40,407 bases of DNA from Nitrospirota bacterium (lineage in GTDB: Bacteria; Nitrospirota; Leptospirillia; Leptospirillales; Leptospirillaceae): positions 1 to 40,407 of the forward strand of contig JAKAYA010000016.1 of the NCBI GenBank assembly GCA_021826965.1, written 5' to 3'. The notes below the pieces were generated by a model. That model saw only the letters and a program-made list of their open reading frames with translations, ran no database searches and was not told where the DNA came from. Position numbers and translations under genes: made by a program. Shown here piece after piece: positions 30,416-38,291 of the stretch; positions within the stretch are counted from its first letter, which is position 1; every line of letters starts with the position of its first letter.

Positions 30416-31039
30416 TCAATCGACATGCGTCCTGAGCCTCAGCATTTTTGTCGGATCCCGGTTGATCGTCTTGCGAACTTCCAAAAGAACCGTGTCCAGA
30501 AGGTCTCCCCTATGAAAAAAAGGATCTCCTTCATAGGAATGATCGGAGTGTTCCTGGAGTTCCTTCCAGATGATTCTCGAATCGAGACCGAAAATATCGA
30601 TCAGAGATTTCGCAATCTCGCGGGAATGCCGAAGAAGTGTCGCATCCTGTTTCCATGCGCCCTTCCTGGGGAGCATGCGCGGATGGAGGCGGACAATGAA
30701 CTCGTCGCGGTCGAAATCGAGATCGATCGCAGGGGATTCCATGGCCCAGCGCACTGCGCTCTCGTACCCGGAGAAGAGAACCGCGAAGAGCCGGATGCCG
30801 CCGCCGATCTCTGCGCCGTAATCTCTTGTCAGAAACAGGATGGTACTGGGAGATTGATGGATAAAGATGGTGTTGTCGAGATCCTTGGTCTTGAGGAGTT
30901 CCCAGACCGATTGGACCCCGCATGTGTCCGATTCGTGTCCGCTCGTTGCGCCAGGATTTCCTTGCGGGGAAAAGGGAGCGCTGTTTTCCGGGAAGTGTAT
31001 CGGATCGACAACTTTTTTTCCTGACAAATTGAAAGTCAT
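30416..31039 (-). CDS. Hypothetical protein, operon partner of the CBS-domain gene
   Basis: A 207-residue cytoplasmic-looking protein; I do not recognise a family. Visible features are DLDNTIFIHQSPSTILFLTR in the first half, AMESPAIDLDFDRDEFIVRL in the middle and a helical, basic second half ending EVRKTINRDPTKMLRLRTHV. No signal peptide or membrane segment is seen. The ATG is preceded by GGAAGGAGA at a good spacing, and the codon pattern favours this frame over the overlapping open frames on the other strand. The CBS gene follows after 28 bases, so the pair may sense adenine nucleotides together. Confidence 0.68.
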   Translation of the reverse strand: MTFNLSGKKVVDPIHFPENSAPFSPQGNPGATSGHESDTCGVQSVWELLKTKDLDNTIFIHQSPSTILFLTRDYGAEIGGGIRLFAVLFSGYESAVRWAMESPAIDLDFDRDEFIVRLHPRMLPRKGAWKQDATLLRHSREIAKSLIDIFGLDSRIIWKELQEHSDHSYEGDPFFHRGDLLDTVLLEVRKTINRDPTKMLRLRTHVD

Positions 31040-31951
31040 GGTCTTCTCCTTCCGTGGAGGTCATGCAGACCAATTTTGAATCCATGGGATATTCGGGCAA
31101 ATCTCGATCGAGGCATCCCCGCAATCCGGAGAGGTTCCGGAAGACATTCCTGCGGTATTCGCGAGAAGGTCTCCGCATCGGGATCACCGGAAGTCCCATT
31201 CGGGGGGTTTCTGGACTCCGACCTGCAAGGGCTTTTCATCCTGTGCCTCAGACCGGGTCGTTGCGGTATCTTCCTGCGTTCGCTGTTTGGATGCCGATCG
31301 TTTCCATGACTCTCTCGCAGGTCGAGAAACTCCTGTGGATCGAAAAAGCCGGAAGAACCCAAAAAATGACCTTTCTCCGAGAAGACCCCATCCTTGAATC
31401 TTTCCTCAAGACAAAGGGTTGTCTCGAAAGAGCGTCCGGCAAAAACGGATTTTCTTCTTCGCCTCCTTTCTGAAGTGGATTTCCGCGTAAAAGTTCAGAG
31501 AAGAGGGAAGAAAGATTCGATATCTGGATATGCTTGCAGGCAATTTCTGGGAGGAATTCTTGTTTTGGAAGAGCAGGATGGTCCGGGGTGGAAGACGGTA
31601 GCTGAAGAAGTACGGGAGAACGATACAAAGAGAGCCGGCATGATGGAATCCTTCCAGGAGTGTCAACATTGCAGAACGGGGAAAAACAAGACAATCTGGT
31701 GTCATGACAATGTCATGTTTGAATCCTATCATGATTTTCGGGGAAAACAAGTTAAGAACACCTGTCGGGACAAGTCGCTTGTGACAGGCTGAAGGGGGGA
31801 TTCTGCTCTTGGAGCCGGGAAGAAAAGAAGATTGAGGCCGGAAACACTCCTTCGGAACTCCACTATATTTCTTTATTTCTTTGGCTTTCCGGTCCTCTGC
31901 CTTGATCCGACACCAGGGAATTTCATTCCGGGAAAAGTCTTCTGTCCGGTT
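31040..31951. other. About 900 bases without a supported gene
   Basis: Open frames of 60 to 150 codons occur on both strands, but none has a good ribosome-binding site together with recognisable protein character. Codon use is irregular, and AT content rises between about 31480 and 31780. It may hold degraded mobile-element sequence, which I cannot identify. Confidence 0.4.
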
Positions 31952-32269
31952 TCACCTCCGGCAAGGTTGATGCCCGGTATGGGGTATAAAGGAAAGCATG
32001 GCTTTTCCTCTGAATGAAAGACGCGGGGTTCCAGTCCCGATGGGCAATCCCGAAGTCCTGTCCGAAGGGAAAACATACAGCAATCTGCCCCGGCCCCATT
32101 CCGGATCGATGGTGCGGAACGCGCGAACCGGGTCACCCTTTTCCGGTTTTTTCCAGGAAGAAATGAGTTCCCGGACGACCGCGTTCAGCCCCTCAATCCT
32201 CGCACCCTCAAAAGAGCAGAAGCGGTTCAGAGACTCCGATCCATGGAGAGGCGAAAGACTTTGCTCCAA
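31952..32269 (-). CDS. Small hypothetical protein downstream of the truncated outer-membrane gene
   Basis: A possible 105-residue protein starting at a TTG, 14 bases after the stop codon of the outer-membrane gene fragment. It reads SLNRFCSFEGARIEGLNAVV and then VRELISSWKKPEKGDPVRAF. The first 60 codons lie inside the 852-base repeat and recur at 34163-34360; the last 40 are unique to this copy. This longer copy may be the original form and the other one truncated. There is no recognised domain, and the ribosome-binding site is weak. Confidence 0.4.
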   Translation of the reverse strand: MEQSLSPLHGSESLNRFCSFEGARIEGLNAVVRELISSWKKPEKGDPVRAFRTIDPEWGRGRLLYVFPSDRTSGLPIGTGTPRLSFRGKAMLSFIPHTGHQPCRR

Positions 32270-32933
32270 AACAGAGAATCGGATCAGCGCTGAAGCGTTC
32301 CGTGGCCGAAATAGTACCAGAGAGAAAAGTTGGGGGTTGTCGCAAGATATTCGTTATTTCCCCAGACCGGCAGGAGAACGCCGACGGACATTGCCAGGCG
32401 GGGCGTAAGGTTGTATTCGATCGTCGGCTGGATGCCGAGCAGGTTGAAGTTTGTTGGTGTCGTGTTGACCGGGATTCCGTCCGCCGAAAAAGGCAGTTCG
32501 GACAGTCCGACGACTTCCAGGATGAGCCCCAGTCCGGTCTTGTCGTTGATCACGTCCTCCACGGCCATCCGGTACTGGATCAGGTCCCCGAACTGGGCGA
32601 AAATTTGAGGATCGGAAGCCGTCAGCGATTCGATTCCCGGGAAACTGTAGGTGTAGTACAAGCCCCCGTAAAACCGGAAGGGACGGATATTCTTCCGGAC
32701 GAGGAGTGTCCCGGTCAGGGAGGGACTGCCAAAATGGGTGGCGGGCAGAACGGAGATGGGGGGAAGTCCTCCCCGGGGAACCGGCGTGCCGAGCCACGAG
32801 GTCGTGGGAAGAGTCAGAAACAGGAACGTTGCAAAAGACGGACGCGCCGAGTCGGGATTCTGGATAATCCAGCGATGCTTGATCCCGATCGTGAAATCGT
32901 TCAGGCCCCACCCGTCGAGCGGGCTCCCTCCGA
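32082..32933. repeat. Direct repeat, left copy (852 bases)
   Basis: This stretch matches 34173-35024 base for base at a constant offset of 2091, with no insertion or deletion. By eye the first roughly 720 bases are identical, and about six substitutions fall in the last 130 bases. The repeat holds the 3' two-thirds of the small downstream gene's partner region and the last 216 codons of the outer-membrane protein gene. Confidence 0.95.
32284..32933 (-). pseudogene. 5'-truncated copy of the outer-membrane protein gene
   Basis: The frame encodes the last 216 or so residues of the protein made at 34375-35601, from GGSPLDGWGLNDF to the shared end YYFGHGTLQR. The signal peptide and the first 190 residues are missing. 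The break at 32933 coincides exactly with the end of the direct repeat, after which the nucleotidyltransferase gene begins. The frame has no stop codon but no plausible start until an internal TTG at 32661, so it is not expected to give an exported barrel. Confidence 0.85.
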
Positions 32934-32967
32934 ATAGCCTTTTTCAAACCAAAGACCCTGAGAAAAT

Positions 32968-34023
32968 CTACCGAGAACGCAGGATGGAATCGATGATGTC
33001 CGTATTTCGTATCGGGTCGGGAAGTTTTTGTGCGGATTTTTTCATCCATGACACCCATGTTGGGTGCGTTTTCCGGACATCTGACCACGCAGATTGCAGC
33101 AACTCCGGAGTTTTCTCGCTGAGATAAGAAATCAGTGATCCCGCCTGGACAAGATCCTTGGCTTTTTTCCCTATCAACGCGGCAGGTCTCCGTTCGTGAA
33201 CGATCAGCTTGTGGAGGGCAAATCGTCCGGGGTCCGGGAGGTTGACGAGAATGGCGCTCCGGGAAACAGGGGCCACGGCATGGAACGCCCCTTCGATAAG
33301 AAAATCCATGAAGCGTAGGGGTTTGGCATGAACTCCTGTCCATGGAAGAGGCACCGGGTAATCGTTTTCGTCTGGTCCGATGAGAGGTGCGAGAAATTCG
33401 ATCGAAAAATTTTCCTTGCGGATCAGAAAAGTCCACGGAGGATCTTTTGGACGGAGAGTCTTCCAGACAGGGTGCGCTTCAATGGCTGACAATGCATCCC
33501 GGATTCCGTTCGACACGTCCAGAGGAACGCCAATCTTGAACCGGGTAAATTGGGCAAAGTCGATATCCGTTGTCTGCATGGCTGTCGCCACAGACTTCCA
33601 TCGGATTCCAAAAACGTTCTGATAGGCAAGAAAAGCATTTGTCCCGACCAGAACGGAACCTGAAAGAAAGAGACCGGAGTCTCCGAGGGAAGCGAGGATT
33701 CTTCCGGAAGACTTCGGAAAAACAAACCCTCCAGAAATCGAAAGAGTTGACGAAAGCTGTCGGACAACCTCTCTCGTTTCCTTCGTTTCCGAGATCGCCA
33801 GCCGGATCTCGTCCGAATCGGGACCGATAAAGACCGGCTTCTGCTTTCCTGCATCCATATCCATAAACTGGAAATACCAATATCGCTTGCCCTTCACGGT
33901 CTTCACGACAAAAGAACCTTCTCGTCCAGCAAGACCGAATCGTTCGACAAACGAATGTTCAAGAGCCTGGAGAAGATCTGAATAACGGGTATGAAAAAAT
34001 GGAGAGAGCGAATTGTAAACCAT
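32968..34023 (-). CDS. GSU2403-type nucleotidyltransferase-fold protein
   Basis: A 351-residue protein matching, from memory, the nucleotidyltransferase family known from Geobacter GSU2403. An early domain has VKGKRYWYFQFMD and KPVFIGPDSDEIRL. The nucleotidyltransferase core shows SGSVLVGTNAFLAYQNVFGI followed by TTDIDFAQF, where Asp153 and Asp155 form the metal-binding DxD pair. The carboxy half has FALHKLIVHERRP and a helical basic tail. Its substrate is unknown; relatives of this fold include antitoxins and phage-defence enzymes. The ATG at 34023 is close behind a palindromic promoter. The gene lies alone between two copies of an 852-base direct repeat, so it was acquired as a cassette. 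Confidence 0.75.
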   Translation of the reverse strand: MVYNSLSPFFHTRYSDLLQALEHSFVERFGLAGREGSFVVKTVKGKRYWYFQFMDMDAGKQKPVFIGPDSDEIRLAISETKETREVVRQLSSTLSISGGFVFPKSSGRILASLGDSGLFLSGSVLVGTNAFLAYQNVFGIRWKSVATAMQTTDIDFAQFTRFKIGVPLDVSNGIRDALSAIEAHPVWKTLRPKDPPWTFLIRKENFSIEFLAPLIGPDENDYPVPLPWTGVHAKPLRFMDFLIEGAFHAVAPVSRSAILVNLPDPGRFALHKLIVHERRPAALIGKKAKDLVQAGSLISYLSEKTPELLQSAWSDVRKTHPTWVSWMKKSAQKLPDPIRNTDIIDSILRSR

Positions 34024-34046
34024 ATGCTGAGACGTCTCCGAAAAAA

Positions 34047-34075
34047 ATTATACTAAAATCGTTAAATTAGTATAA
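34047..34075 (-). promoter_or_regulatory. Palindromic promoter/operator of the nucleotidyltransferase gene
   Basis: TTATACTAA (34048-34056) and TTAGTATAA (34067-34075) form a perfect 9-base inverted repeat with a 10-base spacer. On the minus strand TATAAT at 34047-34052 is a consensus -10, and TTATAC at 34070-34075 lies 17 bases away in the -35 position. The two half-sites therefore cover both promoter elements, a layout typical of autoregulated genes. The gene's ATG is about 25 bases downstream of the -10. Confidence 0.65.
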
Positions 34076-34109
34076 CAGGAGTCGAACCAAATGAATAGGG
34101 AAAACATGT

Positions 34110-34159
34110 ATGGACCCACCCGTCACTTCCATACAACAGGAATGACAAGGAGGGTCCAT
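34110..34159. repeat. Imperfect hairpin at the cassette boundary
   Basis: ATGGACCC (34110-34117) pairs with GGGTCCAT (34152-34159), and inside it GTCACTTCC pairs with GGAATGAC with one unpaired base. The structure ends 13 bases before the right repeat begins. There is no T-run, so it is not a normal terminator; it could be a recombination or processing site. Confidence 0.5.
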
Positions 34160-34162
34160 TCA

Positions 34163-34360
34163 TTAAAACAGAAATCTGCCCCGGCCCCATTCCGGATCGA
34201 TGGTGCGGAACGCGCGAACCGGGTCACCCTTTTCCGGTTTTTTCCAGGAAGAAATGAGTTCCCGGACGACCGCGTTCAGCCCCTCAATCCTCGCACCCTC
34301 AAAAGAGCAGAAGCGGTTCAGAGACTCCGATCCATGGAGAGGCGAAAGACTTTGCTCCAA
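34163..34360 (-). pseudogene. Truncated copy of the small gene at 31952-32269
   Basis: The first 60 codons are identical to the gene at 31952-32269. After GRGR the frame reads FLF and stops, because the right repeat ends there and cassette DNA begins. The other copy continues for about 40 more codons. Confidence 0.4.
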
Positions 34361-35024
34361 AACAGAGAATCGGATCAGCGCTGAAGCGTTCCGTGGCCGA
34401 AATAGTACCAGAGAGAAAAGTTGGGGGTTGTCGCAAGATATTCGTTATTTCCCCAGACCGGCAGGAGAACGCCGACGGACATTGCCAGGCGGGGCGTAAG
34501 GTTGTATTCGATCGTCGGCTGGATGCCGAGCAGGTTGAAGTTTGTTGGTGTCGTGTTGACCGGGATTCCGTCCGCCGAAAAAGGCAGTTCGGACAGTCCG
34601 ACGACTTCCAGGATGAGCCCCAGTCCGGTCTTGTCGTTGATCACGTCCTCCACGGCCATCCGGTACTGGATCAGGTCCCCGAACTGGGCGAAAATTTGAG
34701 GATCGGAAGCCGTCAGCGATTCGATTCCCGGGAAACTGTAGGTGTAGTACAAGCCCCCGTAAAACCGGAAGGGACGGATATTCTTCCGGACGAGGAGTGT
34801 CCCGGTCAGGGAGGGACTGCCAAAATGGGTGGCGGGCAGAACGGAGATGGGGGGAAGTCCTCCCCGGGGAACCGGCGTGCCGAGCCACGAGGTCGTCGGG
34901 AGAGTCAGAAACAGGAACGTTGCAAAAGACGGACGTGCCGAGTCGGGATTCTGGATGATCCAGCGATGCTTGATCCCGATCGTGAAATCGTTCAGGCCCC
35001 ACCCGTCGAGCGGACTTCCTCCGA
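34173..35024. repeat. Direct repeat, right copy (852 bases)
   Basis: Second copy of the repeat at 32082-32933. Here it forms the 3' part of the intact outer-membrane protein gene and the first part of the sequence downstream of it. The differences from the left copy cluster at 34900-35024. Confidence 0.95.
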
Positions 35025-35601
35025 TGGAGGAAAAAGTCCCGATGAGAGAAGGAAGGACCGCCAGCTCGGTATTCGTGCCGATACCGAAATACATCGCTTC
35101 CAGCGCCAGCATCTGGGTTTCGTAGAACCCGGGAGGCAGGCCCGTCACGCCTCCGCTGTCCGTATACTGGGCCTGGGTGAAACGGGTGTAGAAAAAGAAC
35201 CGGGCGTTGAAGACGCCCTCCGGGAGGGTGTCGGCGTAGGAAACGAGGTTCGGTCCCGCCGTCAGGGGGTTCCAGACCCGCTTGTAGGCCGCAAGGGCAT
35301 CCGGTCCGTTCAGGGAGATCGCCTGTTTTTCCACTGCCGGTTTTGGCGGTTCCGATGTCGGAGCCGTTTGCGGGGAAGACGATGGCGGAGTTCCGGATCC
35401 TGCTGACGGTCCCGTGGGAGTGGCCGGTCCGGAGGAAGATGGGGAGGGCGAAACGGGATTCGCGAGAGGAGAGGAAGAAGGAGCCGCGAACACGCTCCCT
35501 GGACCGACGAGAACCAGGAGAAGGGCGACTCCTCCCAATCCGGTCGTCCGAATTGGTTGTCGTAACGGGCTTCTTCTATTCCTGGATTTTCGGTCCGACA
35601 A
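34375..35601 (-). CDS. Outer-membrane beta-barrel protein, intact copy
   Basis: A 408-residue protein. The amino end has a twin-positive start and a hydrophobic stretch (GGVALLLVLVGPGSVFA), with predicted signal cleavage after VFA. A serine/proline/threonine-rich low-complexity linker follows, roughly residues 40-90. The rest has a strand-rich barrel character with SYADTLPEGVFNARFFFYTR and FTIGIKHRWIIQNPD, and ends SLWYYFGHGTLQR. It resembles porin-like transporter proteins of unknown substrate, and in layout the protein at 26606-27706. The start is a TTG at 35599-35601 with AAGGAGAG upstream. The last 216 codons are duplicated at 32284-32933. Confidence 0.8.
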   Translation of the reverse strand: MSDRKSRNRRSPLRQPIRTTGLGGVALLLVLVGPGSVFAAPSSSPLANPVSPSPSSSGPATPTGPSAGSGTPPSSSPQTAPTSEPPKPAVEKQAISLNGPDALAAYKRVWNPLTAGPNLVSYADTLPEGVFNARFFFYTRFTQAQYTDSGGVTGLPPGFYETQMLALEAMYFGIGTNTELAVLPSLIGTFSSIGGSPLDGWGLNDFTIGIKHRWIIQNPDSARPSFATFLFLTLPTTSWLGTPVPRGGLPPISVLPATHFGSPSLTGTLLVRKNIRPFRFYGGLYYTYSFPGIESLTASDPQIFAQFGDLIQYRMAVEDVINDKTGLGLILEVVGLSELPFSADGIPVNTTPTNFNLLGIQPTIEYNLTPRLAMSVGVLLPVWGNNEYLATTPNFSLWYYFGHGTLQR

Positions 35602-35685
35602 GGGCTTCTCTCCTTACCTTAGCTTTTCAGGATCCCGGAAAGTTCCGGTCTCAAAGAGGCAAAGGGCAATGGAACTCGCGCGGGA

Positions 35686-36996
35686 TCAGCTGGATTCTTC
35701 CGCCGGGTTCAGGTGCGGATGGGTTTCTTCGGAAAAGGCCGCTACCCAGAAACCGGACAGGAGCAGAAGGCCGGCGGTCAACCAGAAGGCGATTTCCACG
35801 TCCTGCCTCCATTGGGCCACCCACCCCAGAAGGACGGCTCCGATCGCATAACCTGTGTCTCTCCAGTATCGGTAGGTGCCGAGCGCCCGACTTCGCCAGG
35901 CGGGCGGAGAGATGTCTCCGACCGCGGCCACGAGATTGGGGTACAGAAGGGCCATTCCCGTCCCCATGACGACGGAGGAAATGCCCCAGGAAAGCCGGTC
36001 GTCTCCTGCGGCGACACCGGCAATGCCTCCGCCGAGACACCAGAGACCTCCCACGATCGGAATCTTCCGTCCGATCCGGTCGGAAAGATACCCTGTCCCG
36101 ATCTGAAGAACACCCCATACCATGGCATAAATCCCGGTCACCCATCCGATGTCCAGGAGGGAAAGTCCCCGGTTCCGGAAGTAAACTGGGAAAAGACCCC
36201 AGACCAGGGTGTCCGCGATCTTGTTTGCGACACCGGCCTGAGAAAGAGCGCGAAATGTGGGATGTCGGAAAGAAACCAGGAGAAAGATCTCCCGGAGGCC
36301 GGGATGATCGGAGACGTCCCGGGGAAAGCGGGGGCGGGGTCCGGTGAACGTTCCGTTTTTGTGTTCGCCGTGCTCGGCCTGTGCCCAGGGCAATGTTTCC
36401 CGGACGAAAAACCGCGCGAAAATCAGCGCAATGAGGATGACCGCAAGACCAAAAACGAACAGGGAGGCCCGTGAGCCGAAACGAATGGACAGATAGCCGG
36501 TCGCAATACCCGCAATCCCCATGGCGAGATAACCGGCGCTTTCGTTCAGGCCGGTCGCCAGTCCCCGTTCTTCCGGCCGGGTGATGTCCAGCTTGCTCGT
36601 GACGGTCATGGACCAGGCGAATCCCTGGTTGACGCCCAGAAAGACATTGGCGACGACGATCCACCACCAGTTCGTCGCGAAGAAAATCAGAAAGGGGATC
36701 GGAAGGGCTGCGAGCCAGCCGAAAATCAGGACGCGTTTTCTTCCCATCCGGTCCGCCAGGCTTCCGGCCACGAAGTTCAGGGCCCCCTTGACCAGTCCGA
36801 AGGACAGAACGAACGAAAGGAGGAAAAGGAAGGACCCCTTTGCAACCCCGAAATCCTTCCGGGCCATGGCCGGAAGGACGGTCCTTTCCATTCCGACGGC
36901 AAGTCCCACGAAAAAGACCTGCAGGATCTGCTGGATGAACTGGGAGCGATTGATCCGGATACCCCGGCGATAATCGGCCGGTTCCCCCCGGTTCAC
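35686..36996 (-). CDS. Major facilitator superfamily (MFS) transporter
   Basis: About 436 residues with twelve predicted membrane helices. The MFS signature between helices 2 and 3 is GSLADRMGRKRVLIFG, and its counterpart in the second half is GYLSDRIGRKIPIVGG. The substrate cannot be told from sequence; export of a metal, sulfur compound or drug would fit. The GTG at 36996 overlaps the ArsR gene's TGA stop by three bases, so the longer upstream frame is rejected. It is the last gene of the persulfide dioxygenase-like / ArsR / MFS operon on the minus strand. Confidence 0.9.
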   Translation of the reverse strand: MNRGEPADYRRGIRINRSQFIQQILQVFFVGLAVGMERTVLPAMARKDFGVAKGSFLFLLSFVLSFGLVKGALNFVAGSLADRMGRKRVLIFGWLAALPIPFLIFFATNWWWIVVANVFLGVNQGFAWSMTVTSKLDITRPEERGLATGLNESAGYLAMGIAGIATGYLSIRFGSRASLFVFGLAVILIALIFARFFVRETLPWAQAEHGEHKNGTFTGPRPRFPRDVSDHPGLREIFLLVSFRHPTFRALSQAGVANKIADTLVWGLFPVYFRNRGLSLLDIGWVTGIYAMVWGVLQIGTGYLSDRIGRKIPIVGGLWCLGGGIAGVAAGDDRLSWGISSVVMGTGMALLYPNLVAAVGDISPPAWRSRALGTYRYWRDTGYAIGAVLLGWVAQWRQDVEIAFWLTAGLLLLSGFWVAAFSEETHPHLNPAEESS

Positions 36997-37352
36997 GCCC
37001 GCTCTTTCTGTCCCTTGACGAAAGGCAAAACGTCCGACAGGCTTTTCCGTTTTTCGGTATCCGATTCCATCTGATCGAGGATGATCTGACGGATCAGGTC
37101 GCAGACTTCCAGAACCTTGTCGCTGGTCAGACGATAACGGCAGGTGGTCCCGGATTTTTCGCAAAAGACCAGGGCCCGGGCTTTCAGGACATTCAGGTGC
37201 TGGGAGACATTGGCCTTGGACAGGCCGGTCAGTTCCGCCAGCTCTCCCGACCCTCGCTCGCCTTTTCCGATGTGATTGATAATCTCCAGACGCTTGGGGT
37301 GGGAAAGGGCGGAAAAGAGCTCCGAAACCAGGACAAAACGGATCGTATCCAT
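36993..37352 (-). CDS. ArsR/SmtB-family transcriptional regulator
   Basis: A 119-residue winged-helix repressor. It has FSALSHPKRLEIINHIGKGE, then the recognition helix region in GELAELTGLSKANVSQHLNV and the wing GTTCRYRLTSDKV. The cysteines are Cys64, Cys71 and Cys84; the amino-terminal Cys of the persulfide sensors BigR/SqrR is not at its usual place, so whether it senses metal or sulfur is open. The ATG at 37352 is preceded by GAGGAG about 12 bases upstream; a TTG at 37373 is an alternative. It lies 22 bases after the MBL gene and overlaps the MFS gene, so it likely regulates its own operon. Confidence 0.92.
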   Translation of the reverse strand: MDTIRFVLVSELFSALSHPKRLEIINHIGKGERGSGELAELTGLSKANVSQHLNVLKARALVFCEKSGTTCRYRLTSDKVLEVCDLIRQIILDQMESDTEKRKSLSDVLPFVKGQKERA

Positions 37353-37374
37353 CGAAAAGAGAGTTCTCCTCAAA

Positions 37375-38118
37375 TTATGTGGTGAGAGTTCCCGTGTTTT
37401 TCGCGACGATTTCTTCCCATCCGGCCGGTTTTTCCGGGATATTGGCCGTCAGGGCGGAAACGAAGTCGGACGACTTCGTCAGGGAAAGAAACGGATTGAA
37501 CCGCTTTTCGAACCCGATCGTGGAAGACGGTTTTCCGGAAATGTCGGCGGCACAGACGCTGCCGGAGGCATGTCCGGGATAGATTTCCAGATCGTCGGGA
37601 AGACTCAGGATCTTCTTCTGAAGACTGTCGAACAGGTCTTTCGCCTGGTCTTCGGGGTTTTCCCCCAGATCCGGACGGCCGACCGAACCGACAAAGACCG
37701 TGTCCCCCGTCAGAACGAACCAGGGAGCGTCGCCCCGTCGCAGATCCGAGACCAGGAGACAGATGCTGTCCGGAGTATGCCCGGGCGTGTGCAGAACCCG
37801 CGTCAGAACATTTCCCGTCTCCAGCACATCCGCATCCTTCAACGCATAAAATGGATAACGGACCGTGCGTTCCGCATTTTTGTGGAGACAGTACGACGCT
37901 CCCGTCGCTTCAGCCAAACGGCGGCCGCCGGAAACATGATCGGCGTGTACATGGGTATCGATGACATAACGGAGCTGGACCCCGGCCTTCTCGGCTTCCC
38001 GGACGAACCACTCTTCGTCTCCCTCCACGACATCGACCGCCACCGCCTGTCCGAGCCCTCCACAACCGTAGAAATAGGACAGGGTCGATTCTTGGGTCAA
38101 CCGTTGCCTGAAAAACAT
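37375..38118 (-). CDS. MBL-fold hydrolase, persulfide dioxygenase (ETHE1/Blh)-like
   Basis: A 247-residue metallo-beta-lactamase-fold enzyme. The metal-binding motif is THVHADH (His56, His58, Asp60, His61), with further ligands His114 in HTPGHTPDS, Asp139 in LTGDTVFVG and His183 in IYPGHASGS. The stretch VGRPDLG is typical of persulfide dioxygenases (ETHE1, Blh), which oxidise glutathione persulfide to sulfite with oxygen; glyoxalase II is the related alternative. ArsR and MFS genes follow in the same operon. The ATG at 38118 has TTGGAG seven bases upstream. An AT-rich divergent region precedes it. Confidence 0.82.
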   Translation of the reverse strand: MFFRQRLTQESTLSYFYGCGGLGQAVAVDVVEGDEEWFVREAEKAGVQLRYVIDTHVHADHVSGGRRLAEATGASYCLHKNAERTVRYPFYALKDADVLETGNVLTRVLHTPGHTPDSICLLVSDLRRGDAPWFVLTGDTVFVGSVGRPDLGENPEDQAKDLFDSLQKKILSLPDDLEIYPGHASGSVCAADISGKPSSTIGFEKRFNPFLSLTKSSDFVSALTANIPEKPAGWEEIVAKNTGTLTT

Positions 38119-38139
38119 GACCCGACTCCAATGTGTTTA

Positions 38140-38162
38140 TAATTTAAGAAATTTTGAAATTA
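38140..38162. promoter_or_regulatory. AT-rich inverted repeat, candidate ArsR operator
   Basis: TAATTT (38140-38145) and AAATTA (38157-38162) form an inverted repeat with an 11-base spacer, inside a very AT-rich stretch that contrasts with the GC-rich surroundings. It lies between the divergent minus-strand MBL operon and the plus-strand CcdA-like gene, where an ArsR-type repressor would bind. A minus-strand TATAAA overlaps it. Confidence 0.4.
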
Positions 38163-38291
38163 CGAAACTTTTATGTACCATATCATGCAGATTCAAAAAC
38201 AGTCAAGACGATCCGAGCAATCTCTTGTCGCGGGAGATGGCCTCCGGAGAAAAGACGTGCAAGACAATTTCGATCCGGGAGGCGGGAAAGG

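Noticed and set aside
31054-31473. Plus-strand frame of 139 codons
   Set aside because: Arginine- and serine-rich without family features; no supporting ribosome-binding site.
34393-35406. Plus-strand frame of 337 codons opposite the outer-membrane gene
   Set aside because: The minus-strand protein has a signal peptide and barrel features; the plus-strand frame is arginine-rich and lacks a ribosome-binding site.
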